From NCBI RefSeq assembly GCF_014641075.1, contig NZ_BMHP01000001.1, positions 496,001 to 560,000 of the forward strand: a DNA stretch of 64,000 nt. Reading direction: 5' to 3'. The DNA comes from Paenibacillus nasutitermitis (lineage in GTDB: Bacteria; Bacillota; Bacilli; Paenibacillales; Paenibacillaceae). Both the position numbers and the translations under genes were made by a program. Positions 24,847 to 33,640 of this stretch are shown piece after piece; position 1 is the stretch's first letter, and each line of letters opens with the position of its first letter. The notes beneath the pieces were generated by a model that saw only the letters and a list, made by a program, of their open reading frames with translations, searched no databases and was not told the origin of the DNA.

Positions 24847-25830
24847 ATGAAGATTGTCATTACGGGAGGTGCGGGATTTATCGGTTCTCGGCTTGCTGCC
24901 GCTCTGATTGACGAGGGTCACGAGGTTCTGGTACTGGATGATTTGTCATCCTGCCCGCCTGGGGCAATTCCGGTGAATGCGCGATTCAAACAGATAAGTG
25001 TATGCGATTCGGATATCCCCCGGCTTATTGAACAGGAGCTTCCGGGAGCGGTGTTCCACCTGGCGGCGCAAGCCGATATCAGCCGGTCGCTGATAGACCC
25101 GGTTGCGGATTTGACGACCAACGTCATCGGTACGCTTCAGGTTCTGGATGGCTGCCGGCGTGTCCATGGCTGCAAAATTATTTTCATCTCTACGGCAGCT
25201 GTATTTGGCGATCTGAATCCGTTCATTCTGACAGAGGAGATGTCGGTAAAACCAGCCACTCCTTATGCGTTATCCAAAAGAATAGCCGAACGGTATACCG
25301 AATGGTTTTACCGGATTCACGGTGTTCCTTTTACGATATTAAGGCTGTCCAATGTTTACGGGGCAGGTCAGAAGCCCGGAGGAGAAGGAGGGGTAATAGC
25401 ATTTTTTATGGAACAGCTGCGGCTTGGAGAGCCTTTGGTAATTCATGGGGATGGCAGTCAGGTTCGCGATTTCATCCATGTAAAGGATGTTGTCCATGCC
25501 TGCATGCTTGCACTTGGCAAAGGGAATCAGGAGACGCTGCATATCGGCTCAGGCGTGCCCTGGTCGATTATTGATTTGGTTCGGGAGCTTGCAGCCATCA
25601 GAGGCGGAGCGCCGCCTGAGACCATATATGCGGAAAAAAGGAGTGTCGACAGCCTCCGCAGCCTCTTTAATCCCGATAAAGCTTCACTGGTGCTCGGCTG
25701 GAAGCCGGGCATCCGGTTTGCAGAGGGACTCAGAGCCACTTATGAAGACGAGCTGGGAGCTGCCGGTGTCTCTTTCATCGACAGTGAGGATGGAACTAAG
25801 GATACAGATGAAGACCTAACGCTGCCATAA
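24847..25830 (+). CDS. NAD-dependent sugar-nucleotide epimerase (UDP-glucose 4-epimerase-like)
   Basis: 327 aa from ATG 24847, after GGGAGGAGGGAGG. Extended SDR: KIVITGGAGFIGSRLAAAL, HLAAQADISRSLIDP, NVIGTLQVLDGCR, and FISTAAVFGD with PYALSKRIAERY (YxxxK), then RLSNVYGAGQKPGGEGGV and VRDFIHVKDVV. This pattern is typical of UDP-hexose 4-epimerases. A short acidic tail (DTDEDLTLP) follows. It stands alone between a terminator and convergent fabH and could supply a sugar to the glycan locus. Substrate unproven. Confidence 0.85.
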   Translation: MKIVITGGAGFIGSRLAAALIDEGHEVLVLDDLSSCPPGAIPVNARFKQISVCDSDIPRLIEQELPGAVFHLAAQADISRSLIDPVADLTTNVIGTLQVLDGCRRVHGCKIIFISTAAVFGDLNPFILTEEMSVKPATPYALSKRIAERYTEWFYRIHGVPFTILRLSNVYGAGQKPGGEGGVIAFFMEQLRLGEPLVIHGDGSQVRDFIHVKDVVHACMLALGKGNQETLHIGSGVPWSIIDLVRELAAIRGGAPPETIYAEKRSVDSLRSLFNPDKASLVLGWKPGIRFAEGLRATYEDELGAAGVSFIDSEDGTKDTDEDLTLP

Positions 25831-25866
25831 TATTGATAATATCGGCCATCAATAGGCGGTCATGGA

Positions 25867-26856
25867 TCACAGACTCCATTTCAGCAGAATGGCAGCCTCT
25901 GTCAATCCGCCGCCAAAGCCGTACAACAGACATATATCCCCCTTGTGGATCCGGCCGTCGCGGATGGCGGCATCCAGCGCCAAGGGTATGGAAGCGGCGG
26001 AAGTATTACCGTATTGTGCCATGCTGGTTAATGTTTTATGAAGAGGTATCCCTGTTTTTTCGCAGACAGATTCCACAATCCGCATATTGGCGCTGTGCGG
26101 AACAAACCAGTCGATGTTCTCCGCAGTCATGCCGCTGCGCGCAAGGAGTGCCGCAATGCCTTTGGGAACTTGGGTTACGGCCCATTTATACACCTCGCGG
26201 CCATCCTGAATAATTTTTCCTGAGGTTTGTATAGGGTGTCCATCTATAGCGGAAGACAGACTGGAGCGGTAAAGATGATGCCCGCTTCCACCGTCGGTCA
26301 GTGAATACGAGCCCAGCAGAGAGCCTTCGTCGCTATGTTCAAGCAGAACGGCGCCTGCTCCGTCTCCAAACAGAATACAAGTGGAGCGATCGGTATAATC
26401 CGTCACTTTGGATAAAGTCTCCGCTCCAATAATAAGAATTTTGCGGTGGATGCCGGTCAAAAGCAGACCATTTGCAAGCTGAATAGCGGCAACAAAACCT
26501 GCGCAGGCTGCCTGGATATCAAGCGCGCCGCATGCGGCAATCCCGAATCTGGCCTGGACCCTTGCCGCCATACTCGGAAAGAAGGTATCGGGCGTTGAGG
26601 TTGCGACGATGACATAATCCACATCCTCCAAACTCACGCCATAACGGGCTTGCATATCGGCTACAGCTTCAAAACACAGATCGCTGCAGAATTGTTCAGC
26701 CGATGCGATGCGCCGCTCCTTAATGCCGGTACGCTGCACAATCCATTCATCATTTGTATCCACCAGCTTCTCCAAATCATCATTGCTGAGCGTTTGATCG
26801 GGAACATAAACCCCAAATGCGGTAAGTTTGGCCTGTGATTTCAAGTTGGGCATCAT
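25867..26856 (-). CDS. fabH: 3-oxoacyl-ACP synthase III (FabH, KAS III)
   Basis: 329 aa. It condenses acyl-CoA with malonyl-ACP to start fatty-acid synthesis. The catalytic residues are visible: Cys in ALDIQAACAGFVAA, His in WFVPHSANMRI and Asn in AQYGNTSAASIPLAL, plus the GFGGGLTEAAILLKW end and the TNDEWIVQRTGIKERRIA start. Its ATG lies 11 nt after AAGGAG. The upstream FapR-like palindrome suggests control by malonyl-CoA. It may be one of two fabH copies (B. subtilis has fabHA and fabHB), which the window cannot show. Confidence 0.92.
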   Translation of the reverse strand: MMPNLKSQAKLTAFGVYVPDQTLSNDDLEKLVDTNDEWIVQRTGIKERRIASAEQFCSDLCFEAVADMQARYGVSLEDVDYVIVATSTPDTFFPSMAARVQARFGIAACGALDIQAACAGFVAAIQLANGLLLTGIHRKILIIGAETLSKVTDYTDRSTCILFGDGAGAVLLEHSDEGSLLGSYSLTDGGSGHHLYRSSLSSAIDGHPIQTSGKIIQDGREVYKWAVTQVPKGIAALLARSGMTAENIDWFVPHSANMRIVESVCEKTGIPLHKTLTSMAQYGNTSAASIPLALDAAIRDGRIHKGDICLLYGFGGGLTEAAILLKWSL

Positions 26857-26876
26857 TTTGGCTTCAACTCCTTAAT

Positions 26877-26902
26877 ACTTGGTATTAGTACCAAGTTCTA
26901 AT
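26877..26902 (-). promoter_or_regulatory. fapR box: FapR-like operator upstream of fabH
   Basis: ACTTGGTATTAGTACCAAGT (26877-26896) is a perfect inverted repeat. ATTAGTACCAAGTTCTAAT (26884-26902) closely matches the FapR site known from B. subtilis, as I remember it (ATTAGTACCTAGTCTTAAT). It lies 21-46 bp upstream of the fabH ATG, where a repressor would block transcription. Confidence 0.72.
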
Positions 26903-27222
26903 TTCTAAAGTCTAACACAAAACTGTAATGCTGTGTTGGGTAAAAGGTCAGATATTTAGAGAATATACTAAAAAAGAATAAAAATACATGCTTCTCCATC
27001 GCCTTTACCGCTTGTCCATTTCTTGGTCATCATCCCGACTACCGGACCTTCTTTCATTTTCTGGTAGTCTACTTGATTGATTTAAGTGTACAATGGGGAA
27101 GTATAATCTTTGCACTGTATCGTCCTTATCAATAATAAAATCCTCTTATTTTATAACGAATCATAATCCAAGTTTCTCATAACCGTTTGAACGTAATTGA
27201 CATTATTTCTGGAGGGGTTCGA
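26903..27222. other. Intergenic region between divergent fabH and the AraC regulator
   Basis: About 320 bp, AT-rich, without a convincing gene. It should hold the fabH promoter and the promoter of the AraC gene. An imperfect hairpin is visible: GACTACCGGA (27037-27046) with TCTGGTAGTC (27060-27069). I see no clear -35/-10 pair. Confidence 0.5.
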
Positions 27223-28074
27223 ATGGAAATTAGACACTGCGTCGCAGGGACAATATCGAAATCCGCCGAAGCGCCGGGAGGTGGCATGCATCCGTTCTGT
27301 TATGAAATTCTTTATATTACCGGGGGGAAGGTCAAGTTCAAGTGGCGAGGGAATGTCTGCGAAGCGGAAGCGCCGGCTGTGTTCATTCTGCCCAACTCTA
27401 CCCCTCACGAGCTGGAGAGCTTGGTGACTGAGGCGAAATACCGATTTCTGGAGCTTGAGGACCTGGAAGAATTCCCGTTTACCAATGAACAAGTGGATGA
27501 ATGGAATTTCATGCAAGCCCACAAGGATATCTATTCTAAAATCGTGCTCGCGTCTTCGGTTCTTCAGTCTCTGGATTTCGTCTATCATCTCCAATCGACG
27601 GGCCTGGCCGAGCAAGATTCGAATCTCGGTGGGGTATGCCTGCTTGAGATTCGGAAGACGTACAAGCTGATCGCCCATATTCTGGGGATGTCGAAGAGCG
27701 GGACTGCCATGCTTGATCCAAGGGTGAAGCATAAGTCCCGAGCCGCGGTCGATTTACTGATCGATTATCTCGATTGGCGTTATAAGGAGAATGTTACGCT
27801 GGAAGCGCTCGCGGAGATCGTTGCCTTGGATCCCTCTTACCTTGTGAGACTGTTCAAGAAACATATGAAGATGACGCCGTTCGAATATCTCCGGGATCTT
27901 CGCCTTAAAGCCGCGGCCAGTTACTTATCCGGAAGCGACATGCCGATCAGCGCCATCGTTCAGGAGACGGGTTTTAATAGCGTTCATCATTTTACGAGGC
28001 TATTCAAGAGCCACTACGGACAAAGTCCCGCCGAATGGCGCAAGCAGTTGAAAGCTCAAGGTCTTATGGCTTGA
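27223..28074 (+). CDS. AraC family transcriptional regulator
   Basis: 283 aa from ATG 27223, after GGAGGGG. The N-terminal cupin-like sensing domain (MHPFCYEILYITGGKVKF, EAPAVFILPNSTPHELE) probably binds a sugar. The C-terminal double HTH is complete: VTLEALAEIVALDPSYLVRLFKKHM, spread over two lines, and ISAIVQETGFNSVHHFTRLFKSHYGQSPAEWR. It is followed within 15 bp by a solute-binding protein gene and is likely its activator. Confidence 0.9.
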   Translation: MEIRHCVAGTISKSAEAPGGGMHPFCYEILYITGGKVKFKWRGNVCEAEAPAVFILPNSTPHELESLVTEAKYRFLELEDLEEFPFTNEQVDEWNFMQAHKDIYSKIVLASSVLQSLDFVYHLQSTGLAEQDSNLGGVCLLEIRKTYKLIAHILGMSKSGTAMLDPRVKHKSRAAVDLLIDYLDWRYKENVTLEALAEIVALDPSYLVRLFKKHMKMTPFEYLRDLRLKAAASYLSGSDMPISAIVQETGFNSVHHFTRLFKSHYGQSPAEWRKQLKAQGLMA

Positions 28075-28088
28075 GGGAGGGGAAGCGG

Positions 28089-29375
28089 ATGAGAAAAACA
28101 CTGATGATCTTGATCGCGAGTATGCTTGCGGCGACGACGGTACTTATAGGCTGCGAGGATGCGAGTGAGCGCCGGTCGATCACCGAGCCTCAAGAGGTCG
28201 TAAAGCTAAGCGTTTCCGGGTACAAGGCCGGCTCGGAGATTGGGGCGATCCCCGAGCTTAACGATCTCTTCATGAAGGAAAACCCGGGGATTGAGGTCAT
28301 CTACGAAGGGATGCTTGGTATTCAGTATGCCAAGTTTATTCAAAACAAATTCGCGGCAAACGACGCGCCCGATGTGATCATGCTTCATCCCGGAGAAGAG
28401 CACTGGGGATATGCGAAAATCGGCTTCGTTCGCGATCTGAGCGAAGAGCCCTGGGTTACTCGATTTACGCCGACGGCGCTGGAAGCCGTCTCGCTGGATG
28501 GAAAGGTGTACGGAACTCCCAATGACACGGTCGTGCTGGGCGTCTTTTACAACAAAGATTTGTTTAAGAAGCTTTCATTAAAAACGCCTACAACCTGGAG
28601 CGAGTTTCTGGCCGTATGCGCCCGGCTGAAGGAAGCGGGGGTGACGCCGATTTCGATCGGCAATTACGACGGCTGGATGACGTTGGTCGCCTTATTCGCG
28701 ATGGGTTCCTCTCTTATTCATGACCCGGACTTTACCCAAAAAATCAACGCCAGGGAAATCAAGTTCAACGGGACGTGGAACGACATGGCGAAGATGTGGT
28801 TCGCGTTAGACGATATCGGTTATTTGACGCCGAACAGTACAAACGTAACGATTGATCAAGCGCAGAAGGACTTTACCGACGGTCGCGCGGGGATGTTCAT
28901 TAACGGCAGCTGGGCGTTGGACGGGTTGTTGAAAGCGAACCCTGATTATCGGATCGGAATGTTCGCTATGCCGGCTGCTTCCACTGAAGAAGACACGGTC
29001 TTGACCGTGGCAGCGGGGACGACATGGGCGATTAGCAGCAATACGAAACAATTGGATGCCGCGCGCAAGTATTTGGATTTCTGGGCAAGGGAGCAAACAT
29101 TGAGACGATGGACGCAAACCCAGGGCGCCTTTCTTACTTTAAAAGACAAGGTAAGCTACGTTCCCGCGGAATTGAGCGAAATATACGGATTCATCGAAGA
29201 GGGCCGTATTCACGAGTATTTGTCCAATCGCTGGGATCAAAGCGGACCTGCGGTCGATGAATTGATGGATTCGGCCCAGGGGGTATATTTGGATGCCCTG
29301 ACCATCGAAGAAATGCTGACGAACGTTGACGACGCATGGGATAGGTCGGCCAGCAACGGAGGAGGATTCCGATAG
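28089..29375 (+). CDS. ABC transporter solute-binding lipoprotein, family 1
   Basis: 428 aa from ATG 28089, after GGGAGGGG. The lipoprotein signal (LIASMLAATTVLIGCEDAS, lipobox LIGC) is followed by VVKLSVSGYKAGSEIGAIPEL and the family-1 ligand fold (KVYGTPNDTVVLGVFYNKDLF, GRAGMFINGSWALDGLL). No permease gene is nearby; downstream lie a destroyed kinase gene and a response regulator. The transporter may thus be an orphan receptor, use permeases elsewhere, or be part of a decaying locus. Confidence 0.87.
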   Translation: MRKTLMILIASMLAATTVLIGCEDASERRSITEPQEVVKLSVSGYKAGSEIGAIPELNDLFMKENPGIEVIYEGMLGIQYAKFIQNKFAANDAPDVIMLHPGEEHWGYAKIGFVRDLSEEPWVTRFTPTALEAVSLDGKVYGTPNDTVVLGVFYNKDLFKKLSLKTPTTWSEFLAVCARLKEAGVTPISIGNYDGWMTLVALFAMGSSLIHDPDFTQKINAREIKFNGTWNDMAKMWFALDDIGYLTPNSTNVTIDQAQKDFTDGRAGMFINGSWALDGLLKANPDYRIGMFAMPAASTEEDTVLTVAAGTTWAISSNTKQLDAARKYLDFWAREQTLRRWTQTQGAFLTLKDKVSYVPAELSEIYGFIEEGRIHEYLSNRWDQSGPAVDELMDSAQGVYLDALTIEEMLTNVDDAWDRSASNGGGFR

Positions 29376-29609
29376 ACCGACTAATTCCTATTAGGGAACT
29401 GACTCAGGGTATTGAAATCATTCGAAATATTCTAGGGACCTTGACGGGAGCAGCCGTGCTGCTCTCTATTGCGCTTTCGTTACTATTTCGGGGACCGGTA
29501 TGGATTGACGTCGAGCGGGAAATCCGGTAAAGGGATGATGGTCGAGATTCGGATGTTAAATATGAAGGAGGAGGGTGTGAGGCGTGCCGACGATTATGGT
29601 CATCGATGA
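29372..29609 (+). pseudogene. YesM-type sensor histidine kinase with large internal deletion
   Basis: From 29372 one frame reads PIDRLIPIRELTQGIEIIR and then a hydrophobic helix (LTGAAVLLSIALSLLF). This is the end of an extracellular sensor domain plus transmembrane segment, ending at TAA 29530. In the next frame, 29487-29609 gives FGDRYGLTSSGKSGKGMMVE, then IRMLNMKEEG. This matches the C-terminus of the intact kinase at 59498 (FGPAFGLRVVHSSSGTGTIF, EIRLPN). HAMP, His box and ATPase parts are gone. The tail overlaps the regulator start, as in the intact pair. An approximately 1-kb or larger deletion plus a frameshift is inferred. Confidence 0.78.
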
Positions 29610-31179
29610 CGAGGAGATGATTCGCACGGGGATCGTATCTATTATCAGGAGACTTGCTCCCCAGTGGCGCATCACCGAATGCAAGGACGCTCGAAGCGCT
29701 ATCCGGAGCTTGGGCGCCGACCGGCCGGATCTTATGCTGATTGATATTTCCATGCCGGGCATGGACGGTCTGGAGTTCTCGCACTACCTGAAGGAACAGT
29801 ATCCGGATATTCTGAAGATCGTGTTAACCGGCCATGACAAATTCGCTTACGTTCAAAATGCATTACGAGCAGAGGTTATGGATTATTTGTTGAAGCCGAT
29901 CATCCGCGAGGAGCTCGTCGGAGCTCTGGGGAAAGCGGAACGGTTGATCGGCGAGCGAATGCAGACGCGACTGCGTGCTGCGGAGGAAAGGGCAACAAGA
30001 TTGCGACATTCGTTGGTGGATTTGCTTTGCGGATTGCGGGAGTCGGAGGACCAGTTGAAACGCATTTTAACCGAGGAAGGTTGGCAGCTCGAATCGACAA
30101 AGTATTCCCTTCTGGTGTTTGTTCGAGATGACGATGGGTTTGACGCGCTAGAGGAAGAACTGTCACAGCAGGTAGAGACATTTCAATCCAGATTCAAGGA
30201 AGAGGAGCATACCTTTGCTTTCTTCGCGGACTCCCGTCATTTCTTTGTATTCAGTACGGGGTTGGCTCTCCCATTAGAAGAAATGTGGGGCTGGTGGTTG
30301 AACACGTGGTCTTCATCGTCGGTGGATCGTTCGTTGAGCGGCGAATCGTTAATCAGGGGAGCAGGCGCTTCGTTCTCTGCGTTGGCAGAAATGCCCGAAG
30401 TATACAGGAACCTGATTCATGAAACGTATAGATCGGACAACGCGCGCAAGAAACCGGACGCCCGAAACGGAGCCGACCGGGATCGGATCGATCAAGAGAA
30501 CCGGCTCCTGGCCGCGTTGGAGACGAACGACTTCGAAGCCCTTTTGCATTCTCTTCAGGACGGCTTTAACAAGATAAAGCATCAGACCTTGGAACATCCT
30601 TCCATGATACGGCTTGGGATATTTCATTTCTTGTTGATTATGCTTCTGCCCGTCCTGAATAAGACTGAATCGAAGTTGAGCTTAGCTATGCGGGAGACTG
30701 TTGCGGATGTGCTTTCCCGGTTGTCCCTGCCTGGGTCGAAGATTCATTTGATGACATTTGTGTCTGAGTTCGAGTACCAGCTTCGAACGCTGGTATCCAA
30801 TCTTCCGGACAATATGAAACAAAACAAAGTGATTGAGATCGTCAAAGACTACATTGGCAAAAACTATGGAGACAAGACATTAAGATTGGAAACGTTGTCC
30901 AAAATCGTGCATATGAACGGGAATTACGTCAGCAATCTGTTCAAGGAAGTGACCGGCGAGAATTATCTCGTTTATTTGACATCGGTCCGAATGGAGCAGG
31001 CGAAGAGAATGCTGCGGAACTCGACGCTGAAAACCTATGAAGTCGCAGATAGCGCGGGCTATTCGTCGACGAAATATTTCTGTAAGCTATTCCGGAAATT
31101 GCACGGAATGACGCCGTCGGAATACCGCAATCGTTCGCAGGGGCTGGCTGGATCGGACAAAACGTCTGTAGAATTGTGA
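29584..31179 (+). CDS. YesN-type response regulator (receiver plus AraC HTH), partner kinase lost
   Basis: 531 aa from GTG 29584, after AAGGAGGAGG. The receiver domain (1-120) has IMVIDDEEMIRTGI, LMLIDISMPGMDGLEF with the phosphor-acceptor Asp, IVLTGHDKF and DYLLKPI. A long helical linker follows. The C-terminal AraC domain reads LETLSKIVHMNGNYVSNLFKEVTGE, split here, and TYEVADSAGYSSTKYFCKLFRKLHGMTPSEYR. Its cognate kinase is only a remnant, so it may be unphosphorylated or served by another kinase. Confidence 0.92.
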   Translation: MPTIMVIDDEEMIRTGIVSIIRRLAPQWRITECKDARSAIRSLGADRPDLMLIDISMPGMDGLEFSHYLKEQYPDILKIVLTGHDKFAYVQNALRAEVMDYLLKPIIREELVGALGKAERLIGERMQTRLRAAEERATRLRHSLVDLLCGLRESEDQLKRILTEEGWQLESTKYSLLVFVRDDDGFDALEEELSQQVETFQSRFKEEEHTFAFFADSRHFFVFSTGLALPLEEMWGWWLNTWSSSSVDRSLSGESLIRGAGASFSALAEMPEVYRNLIHETYRSDNARKKPDARNGADRDRIDQENRLLAALETNDFEALLHSLQDGFNKIKHQTLEHPSMIRLGIFHFLLIMLLPVLNKTESKLSLAMRETVADVLSRLSLPGSKIHLMTFVSEFEYQLRTLVSNLPDNMKQNKVIEIVKDYIGKNYGDKTLRLETLSKIVHMNGNYVSNLFKEVTGENYLVYLTSVRMEQAKRMLRNSTLKTYEVADSAGYSSTKYFCKLFRKLHGMTPSEYRNRSQGLAGSDKTSVEL

Positions 31180-31233
31180 AAATATCAGAAGATTGATGCC
31201 TATTCGTAGAAGAACATTTCGTATTACGATATA

Positions 31234-31247
31234 AGAGAGCGCTTTCA
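31234..31247 (+). promoter_or_regulatory. cre-like (CcpA) site upstream of the secreted hydrolase
   Basis: AGAGAGCGCTTTCA reads TGAAAGCGCTCTCT on the other strand. This fits the palindromic cre core (TGAAAGCGCTTTCA) except in one arm. It lies 26-39 bp before the start codon, in a place suited to carbon catabolite repression. Confidence 0.5.
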
Positions 31248-31272
31248 ATCGTTTCAAAAAAAGGAGATGGTT

Positions 31273-33519
31273 ATGATGGGACAATGGAAAACCAAGAGAA
31301 AGGCTAGGGGAGCGCTGCTAATCGGCATCGCGCTACTGCTCGCCGTCGGCGGGGGGAGCGCTTCGGCTTCCGGGACGGGAGAGTTCCATGTCGGAGCTTT
31401 CCAGCAGCCGATGGCCAAACCGGTTGACTACAACACGAACGCGAACTGGTCGAATATCGCAAACGCTTATCTAGACAGAATGGTCTCGATCGAAACATCC
31501 GGAAATGTGACTTACAACAAGGCGGAGAACGAGAACGGTATAGCTAACAGCTACTCGAATGACGTTCAACTGTTCGTAACCGATAGCGGCCTCTATAATT
31601 TCCAAAGTTATACGCCTTCGGATTATGCTACGTTGGAAAGCCGACTTGCTCCGTATAAGGCGGATTCCCGCGTGTCCGGTATTAGCTTCAAGGACGAGCC
31701 GATGGGGTGGCATATCGAAGGGTATGCCAACACGATCCGGCGCGCCAAGGCGTTCGCGCCACAGCTTGATGCTTATATTAACTTGACTCCGAGCTTCGCG
31801 GAAGATCACTTGCAGCCAAAGCCCGGCAGACTCGCCCTGTCCAATTCAGGCGCCCAGCAGTCGGGCACGTACGTGACTTCGTCGCAAAGCTTGGGACAGA
31901 CGGTCAAAATTCCGGCCGGAATGAATGTTCTTCATGGCGTGGATTTGAAAATCGACATGCGGCAGTGGTCCTCCAGCGAGACGATAACCTTGAAGCTGTG
32001 GAATAGTACCGCCAAAACGTCCTTGATCGCGCAGAAGAGCTTGACCGGAAACGGCAGCGCCGACGAATATTGGTTCTATCCGTATTTTGAATTCAAAACG
32101 ACGACAAGCCCCGGAGCAGCGGTAACCCCTGGGGCGACCTACTACCTCGAGCTGACCCACAATGGCGGCGGAGACAATTCGGTTGGCTGGGTGACACATT
32201 CCACCTCCAATCTATATGCGGACGGAACCGCGTACAAGGGTGGTGTGGCGCAAGCTTACGATCTCTTCTTCAGGCTCTACAACGAAAGGGAGAACACGCG
32301 GGACATTCTCTCTTCGGGAAATGTCGACGGGGATTATGTTTCCAATACGACCCGTCTCGGGCAAACCTTCACGACGCCGGCCACCGTCAACCGCAGAATT
32401 CATTATATTCAATTAAACATGGATGCCGGCCAATGGAGCAGCGGGAATCAGCCGATTACGCTCACGCTGTGGGACAGCCCGGCCCGGACGAAGAAGATCG
32501 CATCGTCCGATACTTATACGAGCTCGAACAATGGCAATTACCCGCTCTTTAAGCTCTATTATCCCGTTCAGCCGAATACCAGCTATTACTTCGAAATAAC
32601 GAGTTCCAGCGCAACGCCTCTCGGATGGGTAACGAAAGGGACTACCAGCACGTATGCCGGCGGACAAGGATACAAGAACGGGACGGCCCTCGCCAGTGGC
32701 ATCGACTATTATTTCAAAGTCGTGTTCGGCAGTTGGTACGAGAATACGATCGACGATCTGCTTGAGATCAGCGGCTCGGATGAGCTGATGTTTGATAATT
32801 ATCCGTTCCTGGGAGGCACCGGCTTCGACGGATCCTACTTCCAGAACGCGGAGTTGATCCGAGAGCGGGGACTTGCGCACGATGTACGATATGGCGGTTT
32901 CTTGCAAAGCACCAAGATCGCCAACAGCGACGGTTCGTACGTCAAGTACAGGGGGACGAACCTGTCCGAAAAAAGATTTAACGTCTATACGTACCTCACA
33001 TACGGATTTAAGAACATGTATTGGTTTACGTATTGGCAACCCAAACCCGTACTAGGCTGGAACGAGTACTTCAGCGAAACTCCTGTTGCTTTGGATGGGA
33101 CGCTGCAGCCGGGCTATTACGATATTCAGACGTTGAATCGGGAGATGTCTAACCTGGGGGGCACTTTGAAGGATCTGACATCGCAAGCCGTCTATCATTC
33201 CGGCTCGACGATTCCGAAAGCCACGCTATCGATTCCGGCGACGTTCTTCGTCCAGCCTGCCGATCCGGCGCAGCCGCTTATCGAAGGCTACTTTACGAAT
33301 GGCAGCGGGCGCAAGTACGTCATGCTTACAAACCGGGACTACGTCAACTCCCGTACGGTAAGCTTTAATTTCAATCCCAAACCGGCATCTTTGACAGAAA
33401 TCTCCAAAACGACCGGGCTGGAGGTCGGCACCGGATTTACTTACAATTCTGCGACGGGCGTTCTGACGATCACGTTGGATAAAGGCGAGGGCAGGTTGTT
33501 CGCTTTGCCGACGGCTTAG
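31273..33519 (+). CDS. Secreted putative glycoside hydrolase: barrel interrupted by two tandem beta-sandwich modules
   Basis: 748 aa; AAGGAG precedes ATG 31273 by 6 nt. A signal peptide (to about residue 33, SASASG) marks export. Residues 36-185 begin a barrel-like part with VSGISFKDEPMGW (DEP at 141-143, possible acid residue). Residues 188-336 and 346-486 are two related modules (SLGQTVKIPAGMNV / RLGQTFTTPATVN; MRQWSS / AGQWSS; GWVTHSTS / GWVTKGTT). The barrel pattern then resumes at 490-640 (DELMFDNYPFLGG). A beta-rich C-terminus ends the protein. I cannot assign a CAZy family. It may act on a polysaccharide linked to the adjacent binding protein. Confidence 0.65.
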   Translation: MMGQWKTKRKARGALLIGIALLLAVGGGSASASGTGEFHVGAFQQPMAKPVDYNTNANWSNIANAYLDRMVSIETSGNVTYNKAENENGIANSYSNDVQLFVTDSGLYNFQSYTPSDYATLESRLAPYKADSRVSGISFKDEPMGWHIEGYANTIRRAKAFAPQLDAYINLTPSFAEDHLQPKPGRLALSNSGAQQSGTYVTSSQSLGQTVKIPAGMNVLHGVDLKIDMRQWSSSETITLKLWNSTAKTSLIAQKSLTGNGSADEYWFYPYFEFKTTTSPGAAVTPGATYYLELTHNGGGDNSVGWVTHSTSNLYADGTAYKGGVAQAYDLFFRLYNERENTRDILSSGNVDGDYVSNTTRLGQTFTTPATVNRRIHYIQLNMDAGQWSSGNQPITLTLWDSPARTKKIASSDTYTSSNNGNYPLFKLYYPVQPNTSYYFEITSSSATPLGWVTKGTTSTYAGGQGYKNGTALASGIDYYFKVVFGSWYENTIDDLLEISGSDELMFDNYPFLGGTGFDGSYFQNAELIRERGLAHDVRYGGFLQSTKIANSDGSYVKYRGTNLSEKRFNVYTYLTYGFKNMYWFTYWQPKPVLGWNEYFSETPVALDGTLQPGYYDIQTLNREMSNLGGTLKDLTSQAVYHSGSTIPKATLSIPATFFVQPADPAQPLIEGYFTNGSGRKYVMLTNRDYVNSRTVSFNFNPKPASLTEISKTTGLEVGTGFTYNSATGVLTITLDKGEGRLFALPTA

Positions 33520-33550
33520 ATGGACGCCGTTTTTCCCGGCAAGCCTATAA

Positions 33551-33595
33551 AAGAAACTGGCGTCGATATTCCTTCGATGCCGGTTTCTTGTTTTT
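33551..33595 (+). terminator. Rho-independent terminator after the secreted hydrolase
   Basis: AAGAAACTGGCGTCGA (33551-33566) pairs with TTCGATGCCGGTTTCTT (33573-33589) with two mismatches, followed by GTTTTT. It closes the 27-33 kb block. The next gene starts 45 bp on, and the sequence becomes AT-rich. Confidence 0.9.
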
Positions 33596-33640
33596 CGATC
33601 ATGGAAGTGGCGACAACCAACGAAATGAGCGGGTGATGAA

